From Bedellia somnulentella (Eukaryota; Arthropoda; Insecta; Lepidoptera; Bedelliidae), in the NCBI GenBank assembly GCA_963576735.1, contig OY755178.1, positions 19,158,001 through 19,222,000 of the forward strand: a stretch of 64,000 bases of DNA, read 5' to 3'. The notes beneath the pieces are model-generated. The model saw nothing but the letters and a program-made list of their open reading frames with translations, was not told the DNA's origin and did not search any database. A program made the translations under genes and the position numbers. Of this stretch, positions 50,401 through 58,655 are shown one piece after another. The first letter of the stretch is position 1. Every line of letters starts with the position of its first letter.

Positions 50401-53400
50401 GTATCCAGCAGATGCCATATCTTGATATGGTGGTTTCGGGTGAGACAATAAAAATATTGATTATGACAAATTAGTTTTTACAACTATTGTATTATTTAGC
50501 GACATGATAGTCCAGTGGGTAGAACACCTGCCCGAAAAACAGAAGGGCGTGAGTTCCAATCCTGGGACGGGCCTACACCAATTTGTCTTTTCTAAAGTCA
50601 TACGTGTGGTTAATTTATCATGGTTGCTAACGGTGAGGGAAAACATCGTGAGGAAACCCACATGGCTGAGTTGTACTTAGTCATGTGACAGTGTATTCGT
50701 ACAAAACGGCGATAGGCCTGCCCCCTATCACGTGAGTACACTGTCTAAGCAAAACGTGGGTACCTTCTCTGGAAACTAGATGGCGCTTGCCATGTGAGCT
50801 CAGGAGTATTGGTACCTCTGCCAACCCCTTCGGGGATAAACGGCGTGAACGTTATGTTATGTTATGTATTATTTAATATTAAGAAGATCAGGGGTATAAA
50901 CTTATATGAACGTATGTAAAAGCTTAGAAATTAATTATTTGTTTCAGAAATTGAAAGACAAAAAAGACTGAAAGGGAAAGGATAGCCGATATTTATATTG
51001 CGTTGTTACTTAATCTCTCAATTTTATTCATTTAATCCTTTTTGATTACATTATAATATAAACTCATACATGAAATGATACCATAGGTCAATGAACTTCT
51101 CGCACTCCCAGAACGAAAGAGGCTCAAGTCAAAAATAGCGATATTGTGTTACAATCATAGAAAGACATAAAAAAGTATATTATATCCGATGAATAGTACA
51201 ACTGTAGTGTTACCGTGTAGTGCCGGCTTAGAATTTCGCTACCCCTTTCTACCCACGGGTGTCGTAAGAGGCGACTAAGGGTATTGAGGCTTTTTATTGG
51301 ATTTTTGGGCGAAGCAGTTGGAGATCCATCAATAAAAACCTTTACTTTACCGCCTTTTCCCCACTCAACTTCCAAAAGTGGCTGAAGAATTTATAATTCC
51401 TTGGCTCTGGCTACCCCTTCTAGGGAATTATAGCCGTGAGTATGAGTATGCGAGTAAAACAAAGGCACTTATTGTTAAAAAAAACAGGATAGCGAACTTT
51501 CTGTCCCTATAACAATAAGTGCCTTGGTTTTAGAACATACTTCTTTATGCCTCTCTCTGACTGCTACTCAATATCACTATTTTTGACTTGAGCCTCTTTC
51601 GTTCTGAGAGTGCGTTCTGTTTCAACAAATGTTTGACGTGACGTTTTGAATCGATGAGCGCCTTGATTGCAACCAAAATCTCCTAAAAAATTATTTATTC
51701 CAAATCTTTCAGACATCTAGTCCAATTATATTAAAAATTTTGAGTATTTGGGCCATTCCATTATTGTTCTTATGCACAAAAAAGGCGATAAAAGTGACAT
51801 TGGAAATTATCGACCTGTTAGCCTCATATCCCACATCTACAAAGTTTTTAGTAAAATAATAGAGAACCGAATTGCTGGGCAGCTTGACTCTCACCAGCCC
51901 CCAGAACAAGCTGGATTTCGGCCCGGCTTTTCCACTACAGATCACCTTCAAACACTAAACCAAATCATTGAGAAAAGTAACGAATTTAATAAGACCCTCT
52001 ATCCGGCTTTTGTTGACTATTCCAAAGCGTTCGATAGCATTACCCATTCATCCATTTTTTCGGCACTACTTAACCAAAGTATCGACCCCACTTATATTAG
52101 CATTCTAGAAACAGTACAGCCAGTATTAAGTTACATTCAGCAGGCCCCTCATTTCCAATAGAGAGAGTAGTCAAACAAGGAGACCCGCTATCTCCGAAAC
52201 TTTTCACCTGCACCCTAGAAGAGGTGTTTAAGAGGCTGGCGGCCCCATGGGCCGACAGAGGCATTAAAGTTGGTGGCAGAAGACTCACAAACCTTCGCTT
52301 CGCCGATGATATTGTTCTGTTTGCTCCATCTGCACCCGAGCTCCAGCATATGTTACAGAAACTCAGTGACGCAAGCCTTGAAGTTGGACTGAAGATGAAT
52401 TGGTCAAAGACCAAGACCATGACCAACAGCACAAAACGTAGGGTCGAGGTAGATGGGCAGGAAATACAGTTTGTTGATGAGTACATTTACCTGGGCCAGA
52501 TAGCTTCCTTCAAAAACAGGCAGGATAAAGAGATCGAAAGACGGATTTCTAACGCCTGGAAGAGCTACTGGTCAATGAAGGAGCTAATGAAGGGTAGCCT
52601 CCCGCTAACACTCAAGCGCAAGCTCATCGACATGTGTATCCTGCCTATCCTAACCTACGGCGCTCAGACCTGGTCACTGACAGAAGTTCAGAAGTCCAAA
52701 CTCAAGGTTTGCCAGCGAGCAATGGAGCGCAGCATTCTCAGTGTTCGCAGGTCTGACCGCGTAAGGAACACCACACTGCGCTCCTTAACTGGCATTGCTG
52801 ATGTGGTTGCACAAACCGCCAAGCTAAAGTGGAACTGGGCCGGTCACATAAGTCGTATGCACCCAGACAGATGGGCGAAGATCGCCACAGACTGGGTGCC
52901 ACAAGACGGTTACCGGCGTAGGGGCAGGCCTCGGCGGAGATGGCGGGACGATCTAGATAAGTTTTTGCCGGGGTGGCCGGAGTTGGCACAGAGCCGGGAC
53001 GTGTGGACTCAACAAGGGGAGGCCTTTGCCCAGCAGTGGGACACTATAGTAAAGGCTACATAAAAAAAAAAGAGTATTTGGACCACATAAAATAATTTAT
53101 TAAAAATACCTCATTATCATGGGCTCTCCCAAAGATTCCAACAACCAGTCTTTAGGCCTTCCTACACTGAGCTGTGCAGGTTACCACAAGTCCAAAACCT
53201 TAGACAATACACTTTTATTTTTCATGAAGATTAACAAGTAAAATAATCATTCCTGCGCTAATTGTATTTTTTTTCCCTAGAACTGCTGCGTCTATGGCCC
53301 CCAGCCGTGGCCACCGACAGGGTGTGCTGCAAGGATTATAATTTAGGAAGACCTAACAAGGATGCTACTGAAGATTATATTGTACGTACATACATATACT

Positions 53401-56086
53401 CACGGCTGTAAATCCCTAGAGCTAAGGAATTAGAAATTCCTCAGCCACTTTTGGAAATGTGAGTGGGGTAAAGATGGTAAAAATAAAGGTTTTTGGTGAT
53501 GGGTCTCCAACCGCATCGCCCAAAAATCCCTTAAAAGCCCCAATACCGTTATTCGCCTCTTACATACACCCACCGGAAGAAATGGGGTAGTGCTATTCTA
53601 AGCCGACACTATAATAAATAAATATACGGATATATTATACACAGACGACGTGATAGCTCAATGGGTAGAACACCGGTTATCATGCAAACGACTAGTGTTC
53701 ATCCCGGGTCGGGCCTTCACCAATTTGTCTTTTCAAAAGTCATATGTGTGGTTAATTTATCATGGTTGTTAACGGTGAGGGAAAACATCGTGAGGAAACC
53801 CACATGGTTAAGTTGTACTTTGTCATTAACAGTGTATTCGTACCAAACGGCGATAGGCCTGCCCCCTATCAAGTGAGTACACTGTCCAGGCAAAACGTGG
53901 GTACTCTCAACACCAAGTGACAATGTCACGTGATGTTCAGAAGTATTAGTACCTATGCCAACCCCTTCGGGGATATACGGCCTGAACGTTTGATATGAAA
54001 ACAAGATGGTGGTACAAAACAAGATCACGAAGATATGGTTGGGATGAGTGAAATGGTTTGCTAACTCTATCGCATAGATCTATTAACAAGTGATCTTTTT
54101 ACCTTTAAGATACTTTCGGTCATGAAGGGGTAACATTTAACTTACTCATACTATTTAAAAACAATACAATGTAGTATTTACATTAGATCTAGAACGGGGA
54201 GACCGATGTACTAACTTATGCTATACTTACCTTTATGCTTAGTAAAATTTATTGCATACATACATACATATACTCACGGCTACAGATCCCTAGAAGGGGT
54301 AGCCAGAGCTAAGAAATTAAAAATTCCTCTGCCACTTTTGGAAATTTTAGTGGTGAAAAGATAGTAGTATAAAGGTTGTTGGTGATGGGTCTCCAACCGC
54401 ATCGCCCAAAAATCCTTTAAAAGCCCCAATACGGTATTCATAATAATATAGTCGCCTCTTACGTACACCCACCGGAAGAAATGGGGTAAGTGATATTCTA
54501 AGCCGACACTAAACGGCATAAATTTATTGATTATTGATTATAACTACATCATCATCATCATCAGCCAATAGACGACCACTGCTGGACATAGCCAATAAAC
54601 AACAAGTTAGATAGGTGCAAAATTTGTAAATATGTTTTTAAAAGTGCTTTAGTTTTGATATTACATATATATTGCGAAAATATTATTAAATATTTTAAAT
54701 ATAATATAATAAAATTTTAAATTATTATTTTTATTAAATAAAATCTCTAACTTAATGCCAAATATACAATTTTCAGCTCCGTAAAGGTGAAGGTCTAATG
54801 TTCCCAGCCTGGGGCATCCACAGGAACCCTGAGTTCTTCCCGAACCCGCTCAAGTTTGACCCGGAAAGATTTTCAGAGGAAAATCGGGATAAAATCCAGC
54901 CATTTACTTATTTCCCATTTGGGCTGGGACCTAGAAATTGCATCGGTAAGTCTGAACGTCTTTAATACGTTGCTAATGAAAGCACTCTAATCTTAATTTG
55001 TACCAACCAGCAACGATTGATCCCGTACACTAAATTAAAATCTGGGGATTTGCTTTTCAATCCGGCTTTACTTTTTGTATTGAAAGGACATACATACATA
55101 CATACATATACTCACGGCTATAAATCCCTAGAAGGGGTAGCCAGAGCTAAGTAATTAGAAATTCCTCAGCCACATTTGGAAAAAATTAGTGGGGAAAGGA
55201 TGGTAAAGTAAAGGTTGTTGCTGATGGGTCTCCAGCCGCATCGCCCAAAAATCCCTTAAAAGCCCCAATACCGTTAGTCGCCTCTTACGTACACTCATCT
55301 GTAGAAACGGTGGAGTGCTATTCTAAGCCGACACTACACGGCAAAGCCGACACTACACGGCAAAATTGAAAGGACATCGTCATTTATCGTAACTTTAAAA
55401 AAAACAATCTGACCTTGTGTTTTTAAGTCGTATTAAAGTAATAGGCTTCTCTTGATCGAGAAACAAGTACACCAGCCATTCCTTTGATAAGAACGAAGTT
55501 TAGCAAATGTCTTTTTACGTGTTGATGTAGTAAAAAACATAGCCATGATCTGTGTTAAGACTTGCATTAAATTTTATTTTAATCATTTAAACCTTCCCGA
55601 ACACAATAAAAGACATACATACATGTACTCACGACTATAAATCCCTAGAAGGGGTAGCCTAGAGAGTAGAGGCGACTAACGATATTGGGGTTTTTAAGGG
55701 ATTATTGGGCGATGCGGTTGGAGACCCATCACCAACAACCTTTATTTTACCATCTTTTCCCCACTTAACTTTCCAAAAGTGGCTGAAAAATTTCTAATTC
55801 CTTAGCTCTGACTACTCCTTCAATGGATTTATAGCCGTGAGTATATGTATGTATGTCTGTCCTCTACTTACAATACCATTCACATCGCTGAACTTATTAA
55901 TATAAACATATGTTTCTAGCGTCCCGGTTCGCTCTGTGTGAGGTAAAGGTGATGGTGAGCCAACTGCTGAAGGAGTTTGAGATCATTCCGTCATCGAAGA
56001 CACAAATTCCTGTGAAACTTACCAAGAGCACGTTTAATCTGAGGATGGATGGCGGCCATTGGCTAAGATTTAAAATAAGGAAATGA
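41212..56086 (+). CDS. CYP9-like: Cytochrome P450, CYP9 family (right paralog), complete: 10 coding exons, 530 aa
   Basis: Same enzyme class as the left gene. Exons: 41212-41411, 43930-44093, 45253-45390, 47004-47206, 47917-48052, 49125-49217, 50218-50439, 53281-53381, 54777-54945, 55920-56086. They total 1593 nt, i.e. 530 codons plus TGA, the usual CYP9 length. Every intron is GT-AG and no exon carries a stop or frameshift. Seen: anchor MIVWIWIISLVTALVLY; EWKDMRSTLSPAFTSSK; I-helix AGFDT (A328-T332); ExxR as ELLR (E386, R389); heme loop FGLGPRNCIA (F467, G470, C474 as thiolate ligand, A476); C-terminal SRFALCEVKVM. The gene looks functional. All introns carry inserted repeats; intron 7 also holds a LINE. 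Oddities are the alanine in the last heme-motif position (usually glycine) and ELLR instead of the common ETLR. Substrate unknown. Confidence 0.96.
41429..41630. repeat. SINE-A copy 36 with internal inversion
   Basis: 41429-41519 is the 3' part on minus, tail to CACTTTTGGAAGTT. 41520-41630 is the 5' part on plus, GTGTACGTAAGAGACGAC to GCCATCTATTCCC. The two consensus segments are directly adjacent. Starts about 20 bp after right exon 1. Confidence 0.82.
41765..41920 (-). mobile_element. LINE-T 3' fragment, diverged
   Basis: GTTGAGGTAGGCAGAGACAA, then ACGATCCTGGGATAT; many substitutions. Confidence 0.6.
42149..42405 (+). repeat. SINE-A copy 37
   Basis: CTACCCGTGGGTGATCG-type; tail is (ATGA)n-like, GAATGAATGAATTAATGAAT. 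Flanking CTTGTCACAT duplicated (42138, 42405). Confidence 0.9.
42572..42797 (-). repeat. SINE-A copy 38
   Basis: Near full length; lacks TCTCCAACCGCATC. Confidence 0.88.
42838..42905 (+). repeat. tRNA-derived SINE fragment
   Basis: B-box motif GCGGGTTCGATCCCGCGTAG with downstream ACCACGTTGTGGTG; no A box. Confidence 0.45.
42980..43207. mobile_element. MITE, PIF/Harbinger-like
   Basis: TIRs GAGCCAGTTTTTTGATCCG and CGGATCAAAAAACTGGCCC, with ATAACCATTTGTTA/TAACTCAACCATTTGTTA subterminal similarity. 228 bp. Flanks TAA and TTA fit a 3-bp target only loosely. In right P450 intron 1. Confidence 0.75.
43245..43606 (-). repeat. SINE-B copy 11
   Basis: Full length, near consensus. About 40 bp beyond the head (43607-43645) also match the flank of the copy at 53644. 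Confidence 0.9.
43662..43923 (+). repeat. SINE-A copy 39 at the exon 2 splice site
   Basis: Target duplication 43640-43657 and 43918-43935 (ATGTATATCAAGGTTCGT) spans the polypyrimidine/AG of intron 1 and the first six bases of right exon 2. The left copy is now an unused duplicate acceptor 277 bp upstream. Confidence 0.92.
43930..44093 (+). CDS. CYP9-like: Right P450 exon 2
   Basis: 164 nt. Codes FVGQYEFNNPVVVIRDTELI through FGRNLFSLK. The acceptor TATATCAAG and the first exon bases lie inside a SINE-A target-site duplication (other copy 43640-43657). Donor AAAG|GTAAAT. Confidence 0.95.
44127..44372 (+). repeat. SINE-A copy 40
   Basis: 13-bp duplication AATATATAAAATT (44112-44124, 44372-44384); starts 33 bp after the exon 2 donor. 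Confidence 0.93.
44385..44600 (-). repeat. Unclassified repeat, minus copy
   Basis: ACGGCTGAACCAATTTAAAT, TTTCGGTAGGCCTGAGAATA and ATTTATATGGCAAAACA pair with 44990-45225. Confidence 0.6.
44702..44961 (-). repeat. SINE-A copy 41
   Basis: Full length with a small insertion GTTGTCACTCACAAAG near the centre. Confidence 0.9.
44990..45225 (+). repeat. Unclassified repeat, plus copy
   Basis: TAGCTGAAACGGCAAACAGT then TTTGCCATATAAATAATTTC; inverted relative to 44385-44600, ends just before right exon 3. Confidence 0.6.
45253..45390 (+). CDS. CYP9-like: Right P450 exon 3
   Basis: 138 nt. Codes GLEWKDMRSTLSPAFTSSK then IRLMVPFMLEVGEQMS to DSK. A SINE-A body begins about 12 nt after the donor AAAG|GTAAAG. 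Confidence 0.95.
45403..45630 (-). repeat. SINE-A copy 42, tail missing
   Basis: Starts at AGTCCCTAGAAGGGGTAGCC without tail; GCTAAAA on both sides. Confidence 0.88.
45655..45890 (-). repeat. SINE-A copy 43
   Basis: Diverged; CTACCCACGGGTGTCG-type 5' end. Confidence 0.88.
45985..46349 (-). repeat. SINE-B copy 12, variant head
   Basis: CGTTTATCCCCG and GGACTATCATGTCGC ends as in copy 8; full length. Confidence 0.9.
46350..47003. other. Right P450 intron 3 spacer
   Basis: Contains GCTCCTCTGCGCTACGCTCG and CCTAACCTAACCTAA; no gene. Confidence 0.4.
47004..47206 (+). CDS. CYP9-like: Right P450 exon 4
   Basis: 203 nt, phase 0 end. Codes DGYMDLDARDLTTRYANDVI, then ATCAFGLKVNSHAEENNEF to KLMN. 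Acceptor TTTTTTTCAG, donor AAT|GTAAGT. Confidence 0.95.
47284..47524 (+). repeat. SINE-A copy 44
   Basis: Lacks the TTATTTTACC step; flanked by TATTAATATTTATC-like sequence. Confidence 0.88.
47543..47872 (+). repeat. SINE-B copy 13, 5' truncated
   Basis: Starts inside the anticodon arm (GCGACTAGTCTTTAAATCCC). Duplication ATATCACAAATCAAAAAA-like at 47533 and 47881. Confidence 0.88.
47917..48052 (+). CDS. CYP9-like: Right P450 exon 5
   Basis: 136 nt. Codes FFKVTLFNERIQNFYRGLVT through IIRPDMIHLLMQAKK. Acceptor CGTATTTCAG, donor AAAG|GTAAGT. Confidence 0.95.
48085..48340 (-). repeat. SINE-A copy 45
   Basis: CTACCCGTGGGTGATCG-type; T-rich duplication TTTTTTTTATA at both sides; begins 33 bp after the exon 5 donor. 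Confidence 0.9.
48684..48903 (+). repeat. SINE-A copy 46
   Basis: Internal loss of TTCCCCACTCAACTTCC; TATTATTTAT on both sides. Confidence 0.88.
49125..49217 (+). CDS. CYP9-like: Right P450 exon 6
   Basis: 93 nt. Codes GSLVHEETPVVKDAGFAAVE then ESHIGQTKVQR. Acceptor ATATTTTAG, donor GAGAG|GTTAGT. Short linker exon, found by phase matching. Confidence 0.92.
49320..49560 (+). repeat. LINE 3' UTR-like fragment
   Basis: AT-rich, ends ATGGGCCAGATGTAGATGCC then TGAAATGAAGATTTATTTAT; right P450 intron 6. Confidence 0.5.
49561..49932 (-). repeat. Lepidopteran LINE fragments
   Basis: Includes (ATC)n, GATGTCCGCTGCTCGACATA and GGAGCTCC at 49735-49800, and TCTGGTCCAATGGGCTAAGA upstream. No ORF. Confidence 0.5.
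49933..50197 (+). repeat. SINE-A copy 47
   Basis: CTACCCATGGGTGATCA variant; the tail ends 20 bp before the right exon 7 acceptor. Confidence 0.92.
50218..50439 (+). CDS. CYP9-like: Right P450 exon 7 (I helix)
   Basis: 222 nt. Codes VWTDDDLIAQAVLFFIAGFD, then TVATAMTFLLYELAVNPEVQ to LDMVVS. A SINE-A tail ends about 20 bp upstream of the acceptor GATATTACAG. Donor TCGG|GTGAGA. Confidence 0.95.
50497..50868 (+). repeat. SINE-B copy 14, variant head
   Basis: GACATGATAGTCCAGTGGGT to CGTTATGTTATGTTATG; full length; TATTATTTA at both sides. Confidence 0.92.
51101..51614. mobile_element. DNA transposon/MITE with 46-bp TIRs and internal hairpin
   Basis: Arms 51101-51146 and 51569-51614 differ at two bases (CGCACTCYCAGAACGAAAGA, GGCTCAAGTCAAAAATAG). 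TTCT flanks both sides. An inner inverted pair CAAGGCACTTATTGTTA lies at 51460-51477 and 51510-51527. A SINE-A is nested. No ORF. Confidence 0.8.
51211..51448 (+). repeat. SINE-A copy 48
   Basis: Inside the DNA element; tail degraded to GTATGAGTATGCGAG. Confidence 0.88.
51752..53063 (+). pseudogene. LINE reverse transcriptase with frameshift
   Basis: The first frame (to about 52140) has HKKGDKSDIGNYRPVSLISH, QAGFRPGFSTTDHL and FVDYSKAFDSITH. After a frameshift, GDPLSPKLFTCTLEEVFKRL, FADDIVLFAPSAPELQ (catalytic box), YLGQIASF, WNWAGHISRMHPDRWA and RRRGRPRRRWRDDL, ending QQWDTIVKAT. Fits RTE-type LINE C-termini. GC-richer than the intron around it. Not functional. Confidence 0.88.
51752..53071 (+). 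mobile_element. RTE-like LINE, 5' truncated, with target duplication
   Basis: 1.32 kb in right P450 intron 7, same strand. A 10-bp duplication GAGTATTTGG flanks it (51742-51751, 53072-53081) and a short A-run forms the 3' end. Confidence 0.9.
53281..53381 (+). CDS. CYP9-like: Right P450 exon 8 (K helix, ExxR)
   Basis: 101 nt. Codes ELLRLWPPAVATDRVCCKDY to ATEDYI. Acceptor TTTTTCCCTAG, donor ATT|GTACGT. Does not stand out as an ORF; placed by homology to the left exon 8. Confidence 0.93.
53386..53613 (-). repeat. SINE-A copy 49
   Basis: Starts 5 bp after the exon 8 donor; the tail CATA overlaps the donor context GTACGTACATAC. Lacks AGAAGGGGTAGCC and the 5'-most bases. Confidence 0.88.
53644..53998 (+). 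repeat. SINE-B copy 15
   Basis: Head GACGTGATAGCTCAATGGGT. About 40 bp upstream (53605-53643) match the flank of SINE-B copy 11 in inverted orientation. Confidence 0.88.
54256..54518 (-). repeat. SINE-A copy 50
   Basis: Carries an insertion TTCATAATAATATAGTCG near the GTTAGTCGCC block. Confidence 0.9.
54545..54595 (+). repeat. Lepidopteran LINE 3'-end fragment
   Basis: (CAT)n then CAGCCAATAGACGACCACTG and CTGGACATAGCC. Confidence 0.6.
54777..54945 (+). CDS. CYP9-like: Right P450 exon 9 (PERF region and cysteine ligand)
   Basis: 169 nt. Codes LRKGEGLMFPAWGIHRNPEF, then FPNPLKFDPERFSEENRDK to FGLGPRNCI. Contains FDPERF and the heme cysteine. Donor ATCG|GTAAGT. Confidence 0.95.
55089..55364 (-). 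repeat. SINE-A copy 51
   Basis: 13-bp duplication ATTGAAAGGACAT (55079-55091, 55365-55377). The 5' end is doubled: GCCGACACTACACGGCAAA occurs twice. Confidence 0.92.
55614..55858. repeat. SINE-A copies 52a/52b, inverted pair
   Basis: A 45-bp minus 3' end (CATACATGTACTCACGAC to GGGGTAGCC) joined to a plus copy lacking its first 55 bp. Both carry tails. Right P450 intron 9. Confidence 0.82.
55920..56086 (+). CDS. CYP9-like: Right P450 exon 10 (C-terminus, stop)
   Basis: 167 nt. Codes ASRFALCEVKVMVSQLLKEF to FKIRK then TGA at 56084-56086. Acceptor TGTTTCTAG. The codon split across intron 9 (G|CG) makes residue 476 alanine. Confidence 0.95.
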
Positions 56087-56150
56087 ATATTTAATCTTAT
56101 TATTATAAAAATATGACATATTTTTGTTTATGATATTTTGATCGCTTGAA

Positions 56151-56156
56151 AATAAA
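56151..56156 (+). terminator. Poly(A) signal of right P450
   Basis: AATAAA 65 bp after the stop codon, in AT-rich 3' UTR. Other AATAAA-like hexamers occur further on, so the actual cleavage site is not certain. Confidence 0.6.
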
Positions 56157-56338
56157 ATGGTTTCAGCAACTAAAAATCAAATGTAATAAATATTTATATT
56201 TTATGAGTAAGAATACTTTTTTATTTATTGCTTTTTGAACTACTCAATATTAGTATTAAATATTAACACTTAGTTTTATTGTTATACGTAATTATCTCCT
56301 GTATAGTTAGTATAACATAAAACAATTATGAAATAAAA

Positions 56339-56584
56339 CATACATACATACATATACTCACGGCTATAAATCCCTAAAAGGGGTAGCCAGAGCTAAGGAA
56401 TTAGAAATTCCTCAGCAACTTTTGGAAGTTGCGTGGGAAAAAGATGGTGAAATAAAGGTTGTTGCAGATGGGTCTCCAACCGCATCGCCCAAAAATCCCC
56501 TAAAAGCCCCAATACCATTATTCGCCTCTTACGTACACCCACCGGAAGAAATGGGTAGTGCTATTCTAAGCCGACACTACACAG
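56339..56584 (-). repeat. SINE-A copy 53
   Basis: Full length, 250 bp after the right P450 stop. Confidence 0.92.
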
Positions 56585-56705
56585 CCCAAGTATGAAGTAC
56601 AAGTAGGATAAAATGTACAAAAAATATGACTTACCAATTTAAATTGTTATTGAAATTGTTAAACTAATCTCTTTCGTGTAATTTTAAGATAATATATAAG
56701 ATAGT

Positions 56706-56954
56706 TTGCCGTGTAGTGCCGGTTTAGAATGTCGCTACCCCTTTCCACCCACGGGTGTCGTAAGAGGCAACTAAGGGTATTGGGGCTTTTTTTTTATTTT
56801 TGGGCGATGCGGTTGAAGACCCATCACCAAAAACCTTTATTTTACCATCTTTTCCCCACTCGACTTACAAAAGTGGCTGAGGGATTTATAATTCCTTGGC
56901 TCTGGCTACCCCTTCTAGGGAACTATAGCCGTAGTATATGTATATGTATGTATA
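56706..56954 (+). repeat. SINE-A copy 54
   Basis: CCACCCACGGGTGTCG subtype, full length. Confidence 0.92.
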
Positions 56955-57043
56955 ATATAATTGAGTTCCCTCTAGGTAAACTTCTATGTAACCGGTAGTA
57001 GGCTGTGACTTCAAGTAACTAAAATATACTAGATATTTTTTTA

Positions 57044-57281
57044 CGTATACTCACGGCTATAAATCCCTAGAAGGGGTAGCCAGAACTAAGGAATTAGAAA
57101 TTCCTCAGCCACTTTTGGAAAGTTGAATGGAGAAAAGATGGTGAAATAAAGGTTGTTGGTGACGGGTCTCCAACCGCATCGCCCAATAATCCCTTAATAG
57201 CCCCAATACCGTTAGTCGCCTCTTACGTACACCCACCGGAAGGTATGGGGTAGTGCTATTCTAAGCCGACACTACACAGCA
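57044..57281 (-). repeat. SINE-A copy 55
   Basis: Full body, tail reduced to TACGTATACTCACGG. Confidence 0.92.
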
Positions 57282-57484
57282 ATATTTTTTTAATATATTA
57301 TTATCCAATATATGAAAACTCTTTCTGGCTCTTAACATATTATTTTGTTTTTTGTTTAATATTGTGTTGAAGCTGTTTGTTTTCCGTAAATAAACAAAAA
57401 AACAATATCCAGAAGTTTTCTCAGAGATATAAAATATATAATTTTAAACTTACATACTTTGCCAATTGTACTTTTGTTATTTAC

Positions 57485-58360
57485 ATACATACATACATAC
57501 ATCCATCCTGACGTCCCTCAGCAGGGACAAAGGGCCTTGAGCAGATTTCTCCATCTGGCTCGATCTTGGGCAGCGGCTGCGAGATCCTCCCACTTCAATC
57601 CCACAACTTTTGCCTCATTCTCCACAGAACGTCGCCAGGTTGTTTTTGGGCGGCCTCGTTTACGTTTCCCGGTTGGCTGCCAGCTGAGCACTTGCTTCGA
57701 CGGGAATACATCGTGTCTTCTCAGGGTATGACCCAGCCACCTCCATTTTCTTGTGAGGATTTCCTGGTCGATGGGTTTCTGCTTAGTCAGCCTCCACAGT
57801 TCCGTGTTCGAAATGGTTCGTGGCCAGTAAATCCGCAAAATTCGCCTTAGGCATTTGTTGACAAATACCTGTAGCTTGCTGGATAGGTCTTTCCGAACGA
57901 ACCATGTTTCGCAACCGTATAGCAAGACTGACTTTTTGTACGCCGGGTCATGACGTTAGAGCTCCACACCGGCTTTAACTGGGCAAAAGCACCTCTAGCT
58001 TTGTTTAGGCGGGTTTCGATGTCCATCTCTGTTCCTCCTATTGGGTTCACTACTCCCCCGAGATAGGTGAATTTCTCAACCCGTTCGACATCTTCGCCAT
58101 TAATTTGGAGCGGCTGGTTATCCAGGGAGTTAAGACGCATCTCCTTGGTCTTGCCTATATTGATGCGAAGGCCCTCTTTCGCAGCTTCCGTGGCTAGGTC
58201 GTTTGTCTTGGACTGAAGGTCAGAACGTTTTGTAGAGACTAAGCACAGGTCATCAGCAAAGTCGATGTCTTCTAAGTCTTTGCCGTGAGACCATGGTAAA
58301 CCCCTTCGGCATTTGCAGGTCACTCTACACATAACGTCGTCCAGGACCATAAAGAACATT
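57485..58360 (-). pseudogene. LINE reverse transcriptase, C-terminal part, with frameshift
   Basis: From about 58359 the minus strand codes FADDLCLVSTKRSDLQSKTN (catalytic box), INIGKTKEMRLNS, ERVEKFTYLGGVV and RGAFAQLKPVWSSN. A frameshift near 57930 leads to MLYGCETWFVRKDLSSKLQV, RKWRWLGHTLRRHD, GKRKRGRPKTTWRRSVENE and RARWRNLLKALCPC. The 3' end is a (TATG)n tail, as in LINE-T, though the coding sequence is clearly a different family. 5' truncated, dead. Confidence 0.88.
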
Positions 58361-58433
58361 TTGTTATTTAATTCGGTTTATTTGTAAGTGTTTCTTTTTT
58401 TGATGTGCAATAAAGAGTTTTCTATTCTTTTCT

Positions 58434-58655
58434 ATATACTCACGGCCATAAAGCCCAAAAAGGGGTAACCAGATCTTTAGAGTTAAAATCTTCTCAGCCG
58501 CTTTTGAAAGTTGATAGGGGGCAAGATGGTAAAAGTATAGGATCTATGGTGATGAGTCTCCAATCATATTAATTTTAAACATACATATATACATGGTTAT
58601 AACTCTCAAGAAGGGTTACCCAGAGCTGTAGTATATGAAATTCCTCAGCCAATTA
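58434..58655 (-). repeat. Two degenerate SINE-A fragments
   Basis: 58434-58562 (ACTCACGGCCATAAAGCCC, CAGCCGCTTTTGAAAGTTG) and 58578-58655 (CATACATATATACATGG), both old. Confidence 0.7.
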
